From: Dokdonella_A sp035760865
GTDB taxonomy: Bacteria; Pseudomonadota; Gammaproteobacteria; Xanthomonadales; Rhodanobacteraceae
Direction of reading: 5' to 3'
Assembly (NCBI GenBank): GCA_035760865.1
Contig: DASTSE010000205.1
Span: 1 to 23,389 of the forward strand
DNA length: 23,389 nucleotides
Positions within the stretch are counted from its first letter, which is position 1. Every line of letters begins with the position of its first letter. The notes under the pieces were generated by a model. That model saw only the letters and a program-made list of their open reading frames with translations, did not search any database and was not told where the DNA came from. Below, one piece after another: positions 7,846 to 15,637 of this stretch. Both the position numbers and the translations under genes were made by a program.

Positions 7846-8814
7846 TCACGCGCCCGGCTCGCTCGCCGCCGATTCCGCGGTGACGCCGACGTAGATCGTC
7901 CACAGCACGTAACCGGGCGCGACCGCCGCGTCGGCCGCGTGCATCGACAGGCTCGCGTCGCCGAGCTGCAGCCGTGGCCACCAGTCGGTCGCGCGCAGCG
8001 CGAGGAACGACGCCTGCAACGCGTTGACGTCAGCGCCGCCCGGTGCCTCGGCCTGCCCCGACAGGTCGACGCCGCCTTCGGCGACGAGCACGCGGCAGCC
8101 TCCCGCACGGCATTCGACCGATGCCAGCAGCACGTCGTGCGGATGGTCGGGCGCCAACCCTTCGATCCACGCCTGCAGGTGCTCGCGCAGTTCGCGCGTG
8201 CGCGTCGCGGCCTCGTCGCCGCCGTCGTCGCGCGCGTCGAACGCCTTCTGCCGTCGGGCGTCGGCGGCATCGGGGTCGCCGTCGCCGGCCTGCTCGAGTG
8301 CGGTCATGCGCTCGGCGAACAGGTCGATCGCCTGGTCCTCGTCGATCGCGGGCGCGGCGGCGTCGGCATCGACCGCGGCTTCGTCATCGACGGCTTCGTC
8401 CAACGCGGTGGCGTCCGGCCCGGCGGCGTCCGCCGTCGCCGGCTCGACCGCGACTTCGCCGGGTACCGTTGCCGGTTCGCTGGACGCCGGGGCCGGGTTC
8501 GCGGCGGGCGTTGCCGTCGCACGCGCGGGCGGTGCGGGCGTCGCGGGCGCCGGCGCGGGCGGTGCGGTTTCGGGCTTGGGCTTGGGCTCGGGTGCGGGCT
8601 CGGGCGCGGATGTCGTCGGCGGCCGCGGGACTTCGCTCGCCGTCGCTGCCGAAGCCGGCGCGGGAGGTTCCGCGGCCGCTACGGCACGCACCGGGGCGGG
8701 GGCGGTTTGGCTCGACGTCGGCGCCGGCGCCGGCGCGCGAATCGGCCACAGCCACAGCGCGGTCGCCGCGGCGGCGGTCAGGGCGGCGGCGACGAGCAGG
8801 GTCTGGCGCTGCAT
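7846..8814 (-). CDS. membrane-anchored Pro/Ala-rich protein with conserved-looking C-terminal domain, function unknown
   Basis: A 322-residue protein I do not recognise by name. The start chosen is the ATG at 8812-8814, because residues 6-23 then form an N-terminal membrane anchor (LLVAAALTAAAATALWLW). Residues about 25-120 are a Pro/Ala/Glu/Lys-rich linker with PAPEPKPKPE-type repeats like the envelope-spanning stretch of TonB-like or scaffold proteins; residues 120-160 are acidic. The C-terminal domain (about 155-322) is better ordered and contains SVECRAGGCRVLV with Cys235 and Cys240, a short Cys pair seen in periplasmic Xanthomonadales proteins and perhaps a disulfide. A promoter-like pair lies upstream at complement 8846-8874. 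It follows uvrD on the same strand by 77 bp but probably has its own promoter. Confidence 0.75.
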   Translation of the reverse strand: MQRQTLLVAAALTAAAATALWLWPIRAPAPAPTSSQTAPAPVRAVAAAEPPAPASAATASEVPRPPTTSAPEPAPEPKPKPETAPPAPAPATPAPPARATATPAANPAPASSEPATVPGEVAVEPATADAAGPDATALDEAVDDEAAVDADAAAPAIDEDQAIDLFAERMTALEQAGDGDPDAADARRQKAFDARDDGGDEAATRTRELREHLQAWIEGLAPDHPHDVLLASVECRAGGCRVLVAEGGVDLSGQAEAPGGADVNALQASFLALRATDWWPRLQLGDASLSMHAADAAVAPGYVLWTIYVGVTAESAASEPGA

Positions 8815-8845
8815 GCGCGAAGTCCGGTCGGGAGCGAGTCGAGCG

Positions 8846-8874
8846 ATTGTCGCCGAGGGAACTCGCCGTTGCAC
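8846..8874 (-). promoter_or_regulatory. candidate sigma70-type promoter for the Pro/Ala-rich gene
   Basis: On the minus strand GTGCAA (8869-8874) and GACAAT (8846-8851) are separated by 17 nt, 31 nt before the ATG. The -10 box matches 4 of 6 consensus positions, the -35 box 3 of 6. Pattern match only. Confidence 0.35.
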
Positions 8875-8891
8875 GCGCAGCGCGCGCGCAC

Positions 8892-11156
8892 TCAGATCGC
8901 CGAGAGGTTCGCGTAGGCGAGCACGAGCCGCTTGCGTCCCGCGTCGGCGAAATTCACCTCGACGAGCGTGTGCGCACCCGCGCCCTCGTAGGACAACACG
9001 ACGCCCTCGCCGAAGGTCGCATGGCGCACGCGCTGGCCGAGCTTGAACGGCGCCGCGCTGTCCTGCGCGAGCGGGCGACCGGCGAAGGCCGGGCGGCTCA
9101 CCTGCACTTTGGGGCGCACCTCGTGCACGAGCTCGGCCGGGATCTCGGCGAGGAACCGCGACGGCCGCGCGTACGACTCGACGCCATGCAGGCGGCGCGA
9201 TTCGGCGTAGGTGAGCACGAGCCGCTCACGCGCGCGCGTGATGCCGACGTAGGCGAGGCGCCGCTCCTCCTCGAGCCGGCCGGGCTCCTCGGTCGATTTC
9301 TGGCTCGGGAACAGGCCGTCCTCGAGGCCGACCAGGAACACCTGCGGGAACTCGAGGCCCTTGGCCGAATGCAGCGTCATCAGCTGCACGCAGTCCTGCC
9401 ACGCCTCGCCCTGCCCCTCGCCGGCTTCGAGCGCGGCGTGGGCGAGGAACGCGGCGAGTTCGGACAGGCACGCCTCGAGATCCTCGGGCGTGCGCCGGAA
9501 GCGCGCCGCGACATTGGCGAGCTCGTCGAGGTTCTCGGTGCGCGACTCCGCGCTGCCGCGGCTGTCCTTCTCGTAGAACTCGCGCAGGCCCGAACGCGCG
9601 AGCGCGTGTTCGACCTGTTCGGACAGTGCGAGCGGCTCGTCCGCTTCGACCGGTTCGCCGTCGCCGACCATCGCCTCGGTCGGCGCGCCCGCGTCGAGCA
9701 GGCGCGCGCCCGCGAGCGCGAAGCCGCGCGACGGCGCGAGACAGTCGCGCGCGAGCTGTTCGATCAGCTGCAGGAAGCCGCGCAGCGCGTTCTTCGCGCG
9801 GCCCGCGAGCGCATCGGTACCCAGTTCGGCCAGCGCGGCTTCCCACAACGACAGCGTGTCGCGGCGTGCGCGCTGGCGCAGGCTGTCGAGCGTGCGGTCG
9901 CCGATACCGCGCGGCGGCGTATTGACCGCGCGTTCGAACGCGGCATCGTCGTGGCGGTTCGCGACGAGGCGCAGGTACGCGAGCGCGTCCTTGACCTCGG
10001 CGCGGTCGAAATAGCGCAGGCCGCCGTAGACGCGATAGGCGATGTCGTGCTGGATCAGCTGTTCCTCGAACGTGCGCGACTGCGCGTTCGAGCGGTACAG
10101 GATCGCATGGTCGGACGGCCGCGCATCGCCGCGCAGGCCCTCGCGGATGCGCTCGATCACGTAGCGCGCCTCGTCCTGCTCGTTGTAGGCCGCGTACAGC
10201 TCGATCGGCGTGCCGTCGTCGCCCGCGGTCCACAACTGCTTGCCGAGGCGGTCCGGGTTGTGCGCGATCACCGCGTTCGCGGCGGCGAGGATGTTGCCGG
10301 TCGAGCGGTAGTTCTGCTCCAGGCGGATCGTGCGCGCGCTCGGGAAGTCGCGCAGGAAGTGCTGCACGTTCTCGACGCGCGCGCCGCGCCAGCCGTAGAT
10401 CGCCTGGTCGTCGTCGCCGACGACGAACACCTGCCCGGTCGACCCGGCGAGCACGCGCAGCCACGCGTACTGCAAGGTGTTGGTGTCCTGGAATTCGTCG
10501 ATGAGCAGGTGGCGAAAGCGCTCGCGGTAGTGGCGCAGCAGTTCGTCGTTCTGCAGCCACAGCTCGTGTGCGCGCAGCAGCAGCTCGGCGAAGTCGACCA
10601 CGCCCGCGCGCCGGCACGCCTCCTCGTAGGCGCGGTACACGTCGACGAGCACGCGGTTGACCGGATTGAAGCCGGGATCGAGCGCGTCGGGCCGCTTGCC
10701 TTCATCTTTCGCGCCGTTGATGAACCAGCACGCCTGGCGCGGCGGGAAGCGCGACTCGTCGAGTCCCATGCCTTGCATCGTGCGCTTGACCATGCGCAGC
10801 TGGTCGTCGGCGTCGAGAATCTGGAACGTCTCGGGCAGCTTCGCCTCGCGCCAGTGGCGTCGCAGCAGGCGATGCGCGATACCGTGGAAGGTGCCGATCG
10901 TGAGGCCGCGGCCGTCGCCTTCGATCAGGCTCTCGGTGCGCCCGCGCATTTCGCCGGCGGCCTTGTTCGTGAACGTGACCGCGAGCACCGACCATGGCGA
11001 GATGCGCTCGACCTGCAGCAGCCAGCCGATGCGATGGGTGAGCACGCGCGTCTTGCCCGAGCCGGCGCCCGCGAGCACGAGGTAGTGGCCCGGTGGCGCG
11101 GTGACCGCTTCGCGTTGTGCCTCGTTGAGTCCGTCGAGCAGGTGTGACACGTCCAT
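8892..11156 (-). CDS. uvrD: ATP-dependent DNA helicase UvrD/PcrA type (superfamily 1A)
   Basis: A 754-residue 3'-5' helicase; E. coli UvrD has 720. All SF1A motifs are readable: Walker A AGSGKT (31-36), motif Ia TFTNKAAGEM (61-70), Walker B DEFQD (220-224), motif III GDDDQAIYGWRGA (247-259), motif IV LEQNYRS (279-285), motif V TLHSAKGLEFPQVFLVGLEDG (594-614) and motif VI LAYVGITRARERL (634-646). The end, KLGQRVRHATFGEGVVLSYEG, is the Tudor-like C-terminal domain that binds RNA polymerase in PcrA/UvrD proteins. It serves nucleotide-excision and mismatch repair by removing the incised strand and backtracking polymerase. The start ATG 11154-11156 leads directly into LNEAQREAV, the usual N-terminus. 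A TACAAT box lies only 7 nt upstream, suggesting a leaderless or near-leaderless message. It diverges from the peptidase gene at 11231. Confidence 0.97.
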   Translation of the reverse strand: MDVSHLLDGLNEAQREAVTAPPGHYLVLAGAGSGKTRVLTHRIGWLLQVERISPWSVLAVTFTNKAAGEMRGRTESLIEGDGRGLTIGTFHGIAHRLLRRHWREAKLPETFQILDADDQLRMVKRTMQGMGLDESRFPPRQACWFINGAKDEGKRPDALDPGFNPVNRVLVDVYRAYEEACRRAGVVDFAELLLRAHELWLQNDELLRHYRERFRHLLIDEFQDTNTLQYAWLRVLAGSTGQVFVVGDDDQAIYGWRGARVENVQHFLRDFPSARTIRLEQNYRSTGNILAAANAVIAHNPDRLGKQLWTAGDDGTPIELYAAYNEQDEARYVIERIREGLRGDARPSDHAILYRSNAQSRTFEEQLIQHDIAYRVYGGLRYFDRAEVKDALAYLRLVANRHDDAAFERAVNTPPRGIGDRTLDSLRQRARRDTLSLWEAALAELGTDALAGRAKNALRGFLQLIEQLARDCLAPSRGFALAGARLLDAGAPTEAMVGDGEPVEADEPLALSEQVEHALARSGLREFYEKDSRGSAESRTENLDELANVAARFRRTPEDLEACLSELAAFLAHAALEAGEGQGEAWQDCVQLMTLHSAKGLEFPQVFLVGLEDGLFPSQKSTEEPGRLEEERRLAYVGITRARERLVLTYAESRRLHGVESYARPSRFLAEIPAELVHEVRPKVQVSRPAFAGRPLAQDSAAPFKLGQRVRHATFGEGVVLSYEGAGAHTLVEVNFADAGRKRLVLAYANLSAI

Positions 11157-11163
11157 CGGTGCG

Positions 11164-11169
11164 ATTGTA
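11164..11169 (-). promoter_or_regulatory. candidate -10 box of uvrD, 7 nt from the ATG
   Basis: TACAAT on the minus strand matches 5 of 6 consensus -10 bases. With the usual 6-8 nt to the start point, transcription would begin at or within a base or two of the ATG at 11156. No clear -35 box is seen 16-18 nt further up. Confidence 0.4.
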
Positions 11170-11230
11170 GCGGTACGCCGTGCCGAACGGCCGATGCAAG
11201 GAACCGTGCGAAGCGGCGATCATCTGCGGC

Positions 11231-12613
11231 ATGAACCGGCTGCTCGTCCTGTCGCTCCTGCTCATGCCTGGCTTCGCCGCGATCGCTGCAGGGCGCGAGC
11301 CCGCGCACTACACGCTGCGCTACGACGCGCGCTCGCGCACGATGCAGGCATCGCTCTGCCTCGACCAGGGCGCTCCGCGACGGCGTTTCGCCGGCGATGC
11401 CAGCGCGCCCGGCCACGTCGAGGATCTCGCGCGTTCGAGCGGCGCGCCGCTGCAGCGCGACGGCGACGGCTGGATCGCGCGCGACTGGCGCGCGGGCGAG
11501 TGCCTGCGCTGGCGCGCCGACCTCGGCCGCATCGCCGATGCGAACGCGCGCCGCAGCCCGCTGCGCGCGGCGGAAACCATCACCGATCCGGGTGGTTGGT
11601 TGTTGATGGCGGCCGACGTCGATGCCGCCGAGGCGAGCGTCGAGCTGCCCGCGGGCATCGCCTTGTCCGCGCCGTGGACGCCGTTGCGGTCGAGCGATGC
11701 GACGCGGCGCTATCGCATCGTGCGCACGCCGGGCGACTGGCTCGCCCGCGTCGCGATCGGCCACCTGTCCGAGACGACGATCGAACGTCGCGGCGGCCGC
11801 CTGCACGTCGCGATCGGCGGCACGCCCGACGCGACGCAGCGCGCTCGCCTGCTCGCCTGGCTCGGCCGCGTCAGCGATGCGGCGACGACCGCGTACGGTC
11901 GCCTGCCGCTCGCCGACGTGCAGGTGCTCGTGATCCCGGTCGGCGCGCAGCGCGAAGCGGTCGTGTTCGGCCAGTCGACGCGCGGCGAGGGCAACGGCCT
12001 GAGCCTGTTCGTGGACCCGTCGCGCGACGCGCGCGCATTCGAGCGCGACTGGATCGCCGTGCACGAGCTGTCCCACCTGTTCCATCCGCACCTCGGCGCG
12101 CGCGGTGCGTGGCTCGCCGAAGGCCTCGCGACCTACCTGCAGAACGTGCTGCGCGCGCGCGCCGGGCTGCTCACGCCCGCGCAGGCCTGGGCCGAACTCG
12201 CCGACGGCTTCGCACGTGGTCGCGCGGCGACACCGCGCGACGGCGCGCCGACGCTCGAGCGCGCATCGCTCGAGATGGAGAACGACCACGGCTACACGCG
12301 CGTGTACTGGAGCGGCACCGCGTTCTGGCTCGCCGTCGACCTCGAACTGCGGCGCGCGAGCGGCGGCCGCCTCGGCGTCGACGACGCCCTGCGCCGCTTC
12401 GACGACTGCTGCCTCGCCACGCAGGAATGGACGCCGCAGGCGTTCGTCGAACGGCTCGACGCGCTGCTCGGCAGCGACGTCTTCGCGCGCCGCTGGCGCG
12501 ACTACCGCGCCCTCACGCGGTTCCCTGCCGTGCCCGCGCTCGACGATCCCGCCGACGCAGCGGCGAGGTCCGCGATCATGCGTGCGAAGGGCCAGAGCGA
12601 AGTGAAAGACTGA
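11231..12613 (+). CDS. secreted M61-like zinc metallopeptidase
   Basis: A 460-residue exported protein with signal peptide MNRLLVLSLLLMPGFAAIAA. The start ATG 11231 is chosen for that peptide; no good ribosome binding site precedes it. The zinc site is VHELSHLF (His278, Glu279, His282) followed by WLAEGLATYL, where Glu297 is the probable third ligand. The following block VYWSGTAFWLAVDLELRR, then ASGGRLGVDDALRRF, is typical of M61 glycyl-aminopeptidase-like enzymes. An N-terminal beta-rich domain (about 25-200) precedes the catalytic part. No PDZ domain follows, unlike many M61 proteins, and only 14 residues separate His282 from Glu297, fewer than the 18 of M1 enzymes. It probably trims peptides in the periplasm or outside. 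The stop codon TGA is the first triplet of the adjoining intergenic repeat. Confidence 0.8.
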   Translation: MNRLLVLSLLLMPGFAAIAAGREPAHYTLRYDARSRTMQASLCLDQGAPRRRFAGDASAPGHVEDLARSSGAPLQRDGDGWIARDWRAGECLRWRADLGRIADANARRSPLRAAETITDPGGWLLMAADVDAAEASVELPAGIALSAPWTPLRSSDATRRYRIVRTPGDWLARVAIGHLSETTIERRGGRLHVAIGGTPDATQRARLLAWLGRVSDAATTAYGRLPLADVQVLVIPVGAQREAVVFGQSTRGEGNGLSLFVDPSRDARAFERDWIAVHELSHLFHPHLGARGAWLAEGLATYLQNVLRARAGLLTPAQAWAELADGFARGRAATPRDGAPTLERASLEMENDHGYTRVYWSGTAFWLAVDLELRRASGGRLGVDDALRRFDDCCLATQEWTPQAFVERLDALLGSDVFARRWRDYRALTRFPAVPALDDPADAAARSAIMRAKGQSEVKD

Positions 12614-12882
12614 AACACGAAGGACACGAAGGAAAAAGCGGAATCAGGGAAAAGCTTGAAACACGGAGCACACGGAGCACACGGAGAAAGCAAGGCAAGA
12701 GGCGCTTTCAACGGGAAGCTTTTCCTCCGTGTGCTCCGTGTGCTCCGTGTTTCAGTCTCTTGATCCTGCTTCCCGCGCACTTGGCGTCCTGCGGTCTATG
12801 AGAGTGCCGCCCGATCCCGCGTTCGCGCGCTTCCATCCCCGCAATTGCTTCGCTTCGTGTCCTTCGTGTCCTTCGTGGTTCA
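12611..12882. repeat. nested hairpin repeats: outer CACGAAGGA-type pair around inner CACACGGAG-type pair
   Basis: The outer left arm (12611-12631) is TGAAACACGAAG plus GACACGAAG; its partner (12853-12882) is two CTTCGTGTC units then CTTCGTGGTTCA, pairing over about 21 bp with one mismatch. Inside lies the inner element (12657-12754): left arm TGAAACACGGAG plus two CACACGGAG units, right arm two CTCCGTGTG units plus CTCCGTGTTTCA, a perfect 30-bp stem with a 38-nt loop (12687-12724). The outer and inner arms are related variants of one pattern. CTCTTGATCCTG follows the inner right arm, as in the array at the window end. The element fills the 299-bp gap between converging genes, so it could terminate both; no gene is seen in the gap. 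Confidence 0.9.
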
Positions 12883-12912
12883 ATCTTGAAGCTCTTGCTT
12901 CGATGAGCCCCC

Positions 12913-13542
12913 TCAGTGCGCCTCGGCGCGTTCGCGCGGGCCGTTGGCGGCGGACATGATGCGGTCGGTCCAGGCGATGCCGATCGCCGAGGCGATGAAC
13001 ACGCAGTGGATGATCGTCTGCCACATCACGCCGCTCGCGGTGACCATCGTGCAGCCGCGGCCCGCGCCGGTGGCGATCTCGGCGGTCGCCTGCGCGAGGA
13101 GGTCCGGCGTGCAGAACGGAAGGCCGCCGCCGATCGCGCCGGCTTCGATGAAGCTCTTCAGCAGATGGATCGAGCTGATGCCGATGATCGCCATCGCGAG
13201 CTTGACCTTGAGCACGGACGCGTTGACGTGGCTGAGCCACTCGGGCTGGTCGGGGTGGCCCTCGAGGCGTAGGCGCGAGACGAAGGTTTCGTAGCCGCCG
13301 ACGATGACCATGATGAGCAGGTTCGAGATCATGACGACGTCGATGAGGCCGAGCACGATCAGCATGATCGCCTGCTCGCTGAGGCGCAGCGCGTCGTGCA
13401 TGAGGTGCCACAGTTCCTTCACGAACAGCACGACGTAGACGGCCTGGGCGACGATGAGGCCGAGGTAGAGCGGCAACTGCAGCCAGCGCGCCGAGAAGAT
13501 CAGCGAGGGCAACGGCGACAACGGGGATTTCGGTGCGGTCAT
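12913..13542 (-). CDS. YqhA/UPF0114 family inner-membrane protein
   Basis: A 209-residue polytopic membrane protein of the TIGR00645/YqhA family, function unknown. Hydrophobic segments are visible at about residues 22-45 (LPLYLGLIVAQAVYVVLFVKEL), 58-82 (AIMLIVLGLIDVVMISNLLIMVIVGGYE), 108-130 and 175-195. The family-typical stretch VMISNLLIMVIVGGYETFVS, then RL, and the following KLAMAIIGISSIHLLKSF are well kept. It is somewhat longer than E. coli YqhA (164 residues) because of a segment around 133-170 before the last helix. The start ATG 13540-13542 lacks a strong ribosome binding site. It follows the reductase gene by 92 bp, a gap holding a 6-bp hairpin (CCGCAA/TTGCGG), so it may be separately transcribed. 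Confidence 0.88.
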   Translation of the reverse strand: MTAPKSPLSPLPSLIFSARWLQLPLYLGLIVAQAVYVVLFVKELWHLMHDALRLSEQAIMLIVLGLIDVVMISNLLIMVIVGGYETFVSRLRLEGHPDQPEWLSHVNASVLKVKLAMAIIGISSIHLLKSFIEAGAIGGGLPFCTPDLLAQATAEIATGAGRGCTMVTASGVMWQTIIHCVFIASAIGIAWTDRIMSAANGPRERAEAH

Positions 13543-13634
13543 GCGCGGTCCGGCGTGATTCGGTGGAGGCGCACGCTACCGCAAAACGGTTGCGGCGCGC
13601 ATCGGCGCCCGGTCGCAGCGGGCGGTGTCGCCGC

Positions 13635-14720
13635 TCAGCCGGCCGCGGCGGGATCGAACGTGCTCGCAGCGACGCGCACGCCGGGCACGCCGAGTACCCA
13701 GCCGGCGCCCATGAGCTGCGACGGCGTGCGATAGCCGCCGTCCGTCGGAGGGTGCGCGAGCACGTGCGCAGCGATGTCGAGCGCGCAGGCCACGGTGAGC
13801 GCATAGCCGTTCGGCGTCACGATCTGCAGGCGCTCGACCCGGCCGGCGGCATTGCGCGCCTCGCCCCAGATCCAGCATTGGGTCGCCGCGCGCCGGGCCG
13901 CGTCGGGGCCGGGGCGCGCGCCCGCGCGCGCCTCGAGCCACGCGCGCAACGGCGCGAAGCGCAACAAGGGCTGCAGCAGGCGCAGCCGGCGCAGCGCGCG
14001 GATCGCACGCGGCGGCATCGCGAGATAGACCTCGATGTCCGGAATGCCGGTCGATACGTACGCGGTGTAGACGTCGCCCCACGGGATCGTCGTTGCGCTG
14101 CGCTCGACGCCGTCGCGCACGAACGTGCGCGTCTTCCACGCCAGCGGCACGTCGACGAGCGCGCCTCCGAGGCGCGCGCGGCCGCCGCGCGCGAGGCCTT
14201 CGACGCTCGTCTTCGCGGTGCCCGGGCTCGTGCCGCCACCCGCTTCGAACGCGAGCACGAGCGCGACCGCGTCGGGCAGCGCGCGCTTGAGCAGCGCCGC
14301 GACGGAGTCGGTCGGCACGACGTCGAAGCCGACGCCGGGTACGACGACGATGCCACGCTCGCGTGCGCGCGCGTCGGCGCGGTGGCAGTGCGCGAACACG
14401 TCGATCTCGCCGGTGATGTCGAGGTAGTGCACGCGGCGCTCGAGGCACGCCTCGAGCAGCGGCGCCGCGGTGCGCGAGAACGGGCCGGCGCAATTGAGCA
14501 GCAGGTCGATGCCGTCGAGGCCCCGTGCGATCGCGGCGGCATCGTCGAGGTCGAACACGCGCGAATGCAGCCCGAGCCGATGCGCGAGCGCCTCGACCGC
14601 GGCGCGGTTGCGGCCGCCGAGCACCGGCGCGAGGCCGCGTCGCGCGGCCTCCTCGGCGATCAGCGCGCCGCTGTAGCCGTTCGCGCCGTAGACGAGCGCG
14701 CGTTGCAGGCCGGCCGTCAT
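13635..14720 (-). CDS. saccharopine dehydrogenase-like NAD(P)-binding reductase
   Basis: A 361-residue protein of the saccharopine dehydrogenase / trans-acting enoyl reductase superfamily. The N-terminal Rossmann fold is clear: LVYGANGYSGALIAEEAARRG with the GxxGxxG dinucleotide loop at Gly12, Gly15 and Gly18, then LGGRNRAAVEALA, LLLNCAGPFSRTAAPLLEACL and VHYLDITGEIDVF, all hallmarks of this family. The C-terminal part (about 200-361) is more variable. The substrate cannot be read from sequence; relatives act on membrane lipids or polyketide enoyl groups, or are uncharacterised. Its ATG (14718-14720) overlaps the TGA of the upstream oxygenase gene in a 4-nt ATGA, so the two are very likely translationally coupled and may act in one pathway. 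Confidence 0.88.
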   Translation of the reverse strand: MTAGLQRALVYGANGYSGALIAEEAARRGLAPVLGGRNRAAVEALAHRLGLHSRVFDLDDAAAIARGLDGIDLLLNCAGPFSRTAAPLLEACLERRVHYLDITGEIDVFAHCHRADARARERGIVVVPGVGFDVVPTDSVAALLKRALPDAVALVLAFEAGGGTSPGTAKTSVEGLARGGRARLGGALVDVPLAWKTRTFVRDGVERSATTIPWGDVYTAYVSTGIPDIEVYLAMPPRAIRALRRLRLLQPLLRFAPLRAWLEARAGARPGPDAARRAATQCWIWGEARNAAGRVERLQIVTPNGYALTVACALDIAAHVLAHPPTDGGYRTPSQLMGAGWVLGVPGVRVAASTFDPAAAG

Positions 14721-15427
14721 TTCGGCGCTTCGGGCGTCGCGTAGAGCTGCTGCGCGCGCTGGAACAGCACCCACGAGGTGGCGATGTACTTGTTGCCGCC
14801 CTTGGGCATGTTGCCGCGGTGCGTGTGGGTGAAACCCGCCGGTGCGATCAGCAGGCTGCCCGTCCTGGGCACGATGCGCCGCTGCTGGAACAGGAATTCG
14901 GTTTCGCCGTCGCCGAAGCCCTCGTTGAGATAGATCGTCCAGAGCAGCACGCGGTGCAGGTTGTCGTCGGTCTCGACCTTCGGGGAAATCTCGCTGTGCC
15001 AGTACGGGTAGCCGCCCTGGTCCGCGTAGTAGCGCTGGATGTTGATCCCACCCGGTCGGAACAGCCGCACGATCAGCTGTTTGAGTTCGGCGTCCGGCAT
15101 CGCGCGCACGTCGTCGACGCCGAGCATCTGCATCTCGTCGCTTCCGGCCGACTTGCGGTAGAGCGCGGTCGGGGCGAGCGCGAGGTGGGTGTACTTGCGC
15201 AGGTAGGCGACGAGTCCCTGCAGCATCGCACCGTTGAGCAGGCTCTCGGCGTTCTTCCACTCCGGCTGGCTGCTCACGTGCAGGTCCCAGGAGTCCTTCA
15301 GGCGCGTGTTGACGCCGCCCGTGGTGCGGCCGCGCACGACCTTGTCGCTCGCTTCGAACGCGGCGACGAGTTCGGCGCAGACGTTCGCATCGAGTGCGCC
15401 TTCGTAAACTTCGATGAAGTCGTCCAT
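14717..15427 (-). CDS. 2-oxoglutarate/Fe(II)-dependent oxygenase of prolyl-4-hydroxylase type
   Basis: A 236-residue double-stranded beta-helix oxygenase. The iron site can be read: YPYWHSE supplies His144 and Glu146 (an HxE variant of HxD), and FTHTHRGN supplies the distal His (201 or 203), with Arg204 or Lys213 as candidate 2-oxoglutarate ligand. INIQRYYADQGGYPYWHSE, LLWTIYLNEGFGDGETEFL and TGSLLIAPAGFTHTHRGN are the usual core strands. The start chosen is ATG 15425-15427 (MDDFIEVYEG); a GTG at 15485-15487 would add 20 residues of non-family sequence, though a TAGAGT box at complement 15516-15521 would fit either start. Family members hydroxylate protein or small-molecule substrates; which one here is unknown. 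It is coupled by ATGA overlap to the reductase gene. Confidence 0.87.
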   Translation of the reverse strand: MDDFIEVYEGALDANVCAELVAAFEASDKVVRGRTTGGVNTRLKDSWDLHVSSQPEWKNAESLLNGAMLQGLVAYLRKYTHLALAPTALYRKSAGSDEMQMLGVDDVRAMPDAELKQLIVRLFRPGGINIQRYYADQGGYPYWHSEISPKVETDDNLHRVLLWTIYLNEGFGDGETEFLFQQRRIVPRTGSLLIAPAGFTHTHRGNMPKGGNKYIATSWVLFQRAQQLYATPEAPK

Positions 15428-15637
15428 GCTCGGGCCATCCGGGATGGGGCGTCCAGGTCGTGCATCGGAGTGCTTTGCGGCACGCACCCGGGGAACCGAC
15501 CCTGTCGTCCTCCGGACTCTAGCGCATCGGCGCGGTCGCGTTCATCGGCGACTCCGCCTGCGCGGCCCGTCTCGCCCTCGTGCCGTCGCGATGGATCGGC
15601 GTGGGCGATCCTGCCGGTGGCCGCATCGTCGGCGCCG

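Noticed and set aside
4416..7883. A very long rightward open frame antisense to the lamin-tail gene and crossing the DUF1579 gene
   Set aside because: Arg-rich composition, no recognisable domain, overlaps two well-supported genes and passes through the repeat.
8043..11147. A long rightward open frame antisense to uvrD
   Set aside because: uvrD motifs are unambiguous on the minus strand; the antisense frame has only compositional openness.
13543..13634. Intrinsic terminator between the reductase and YqhA-family genes
   Set aside because: There is a 6-bp stem (CCGCAA/TTGCGG) but no T tract after it in either direction, so it was not listed as a feature.
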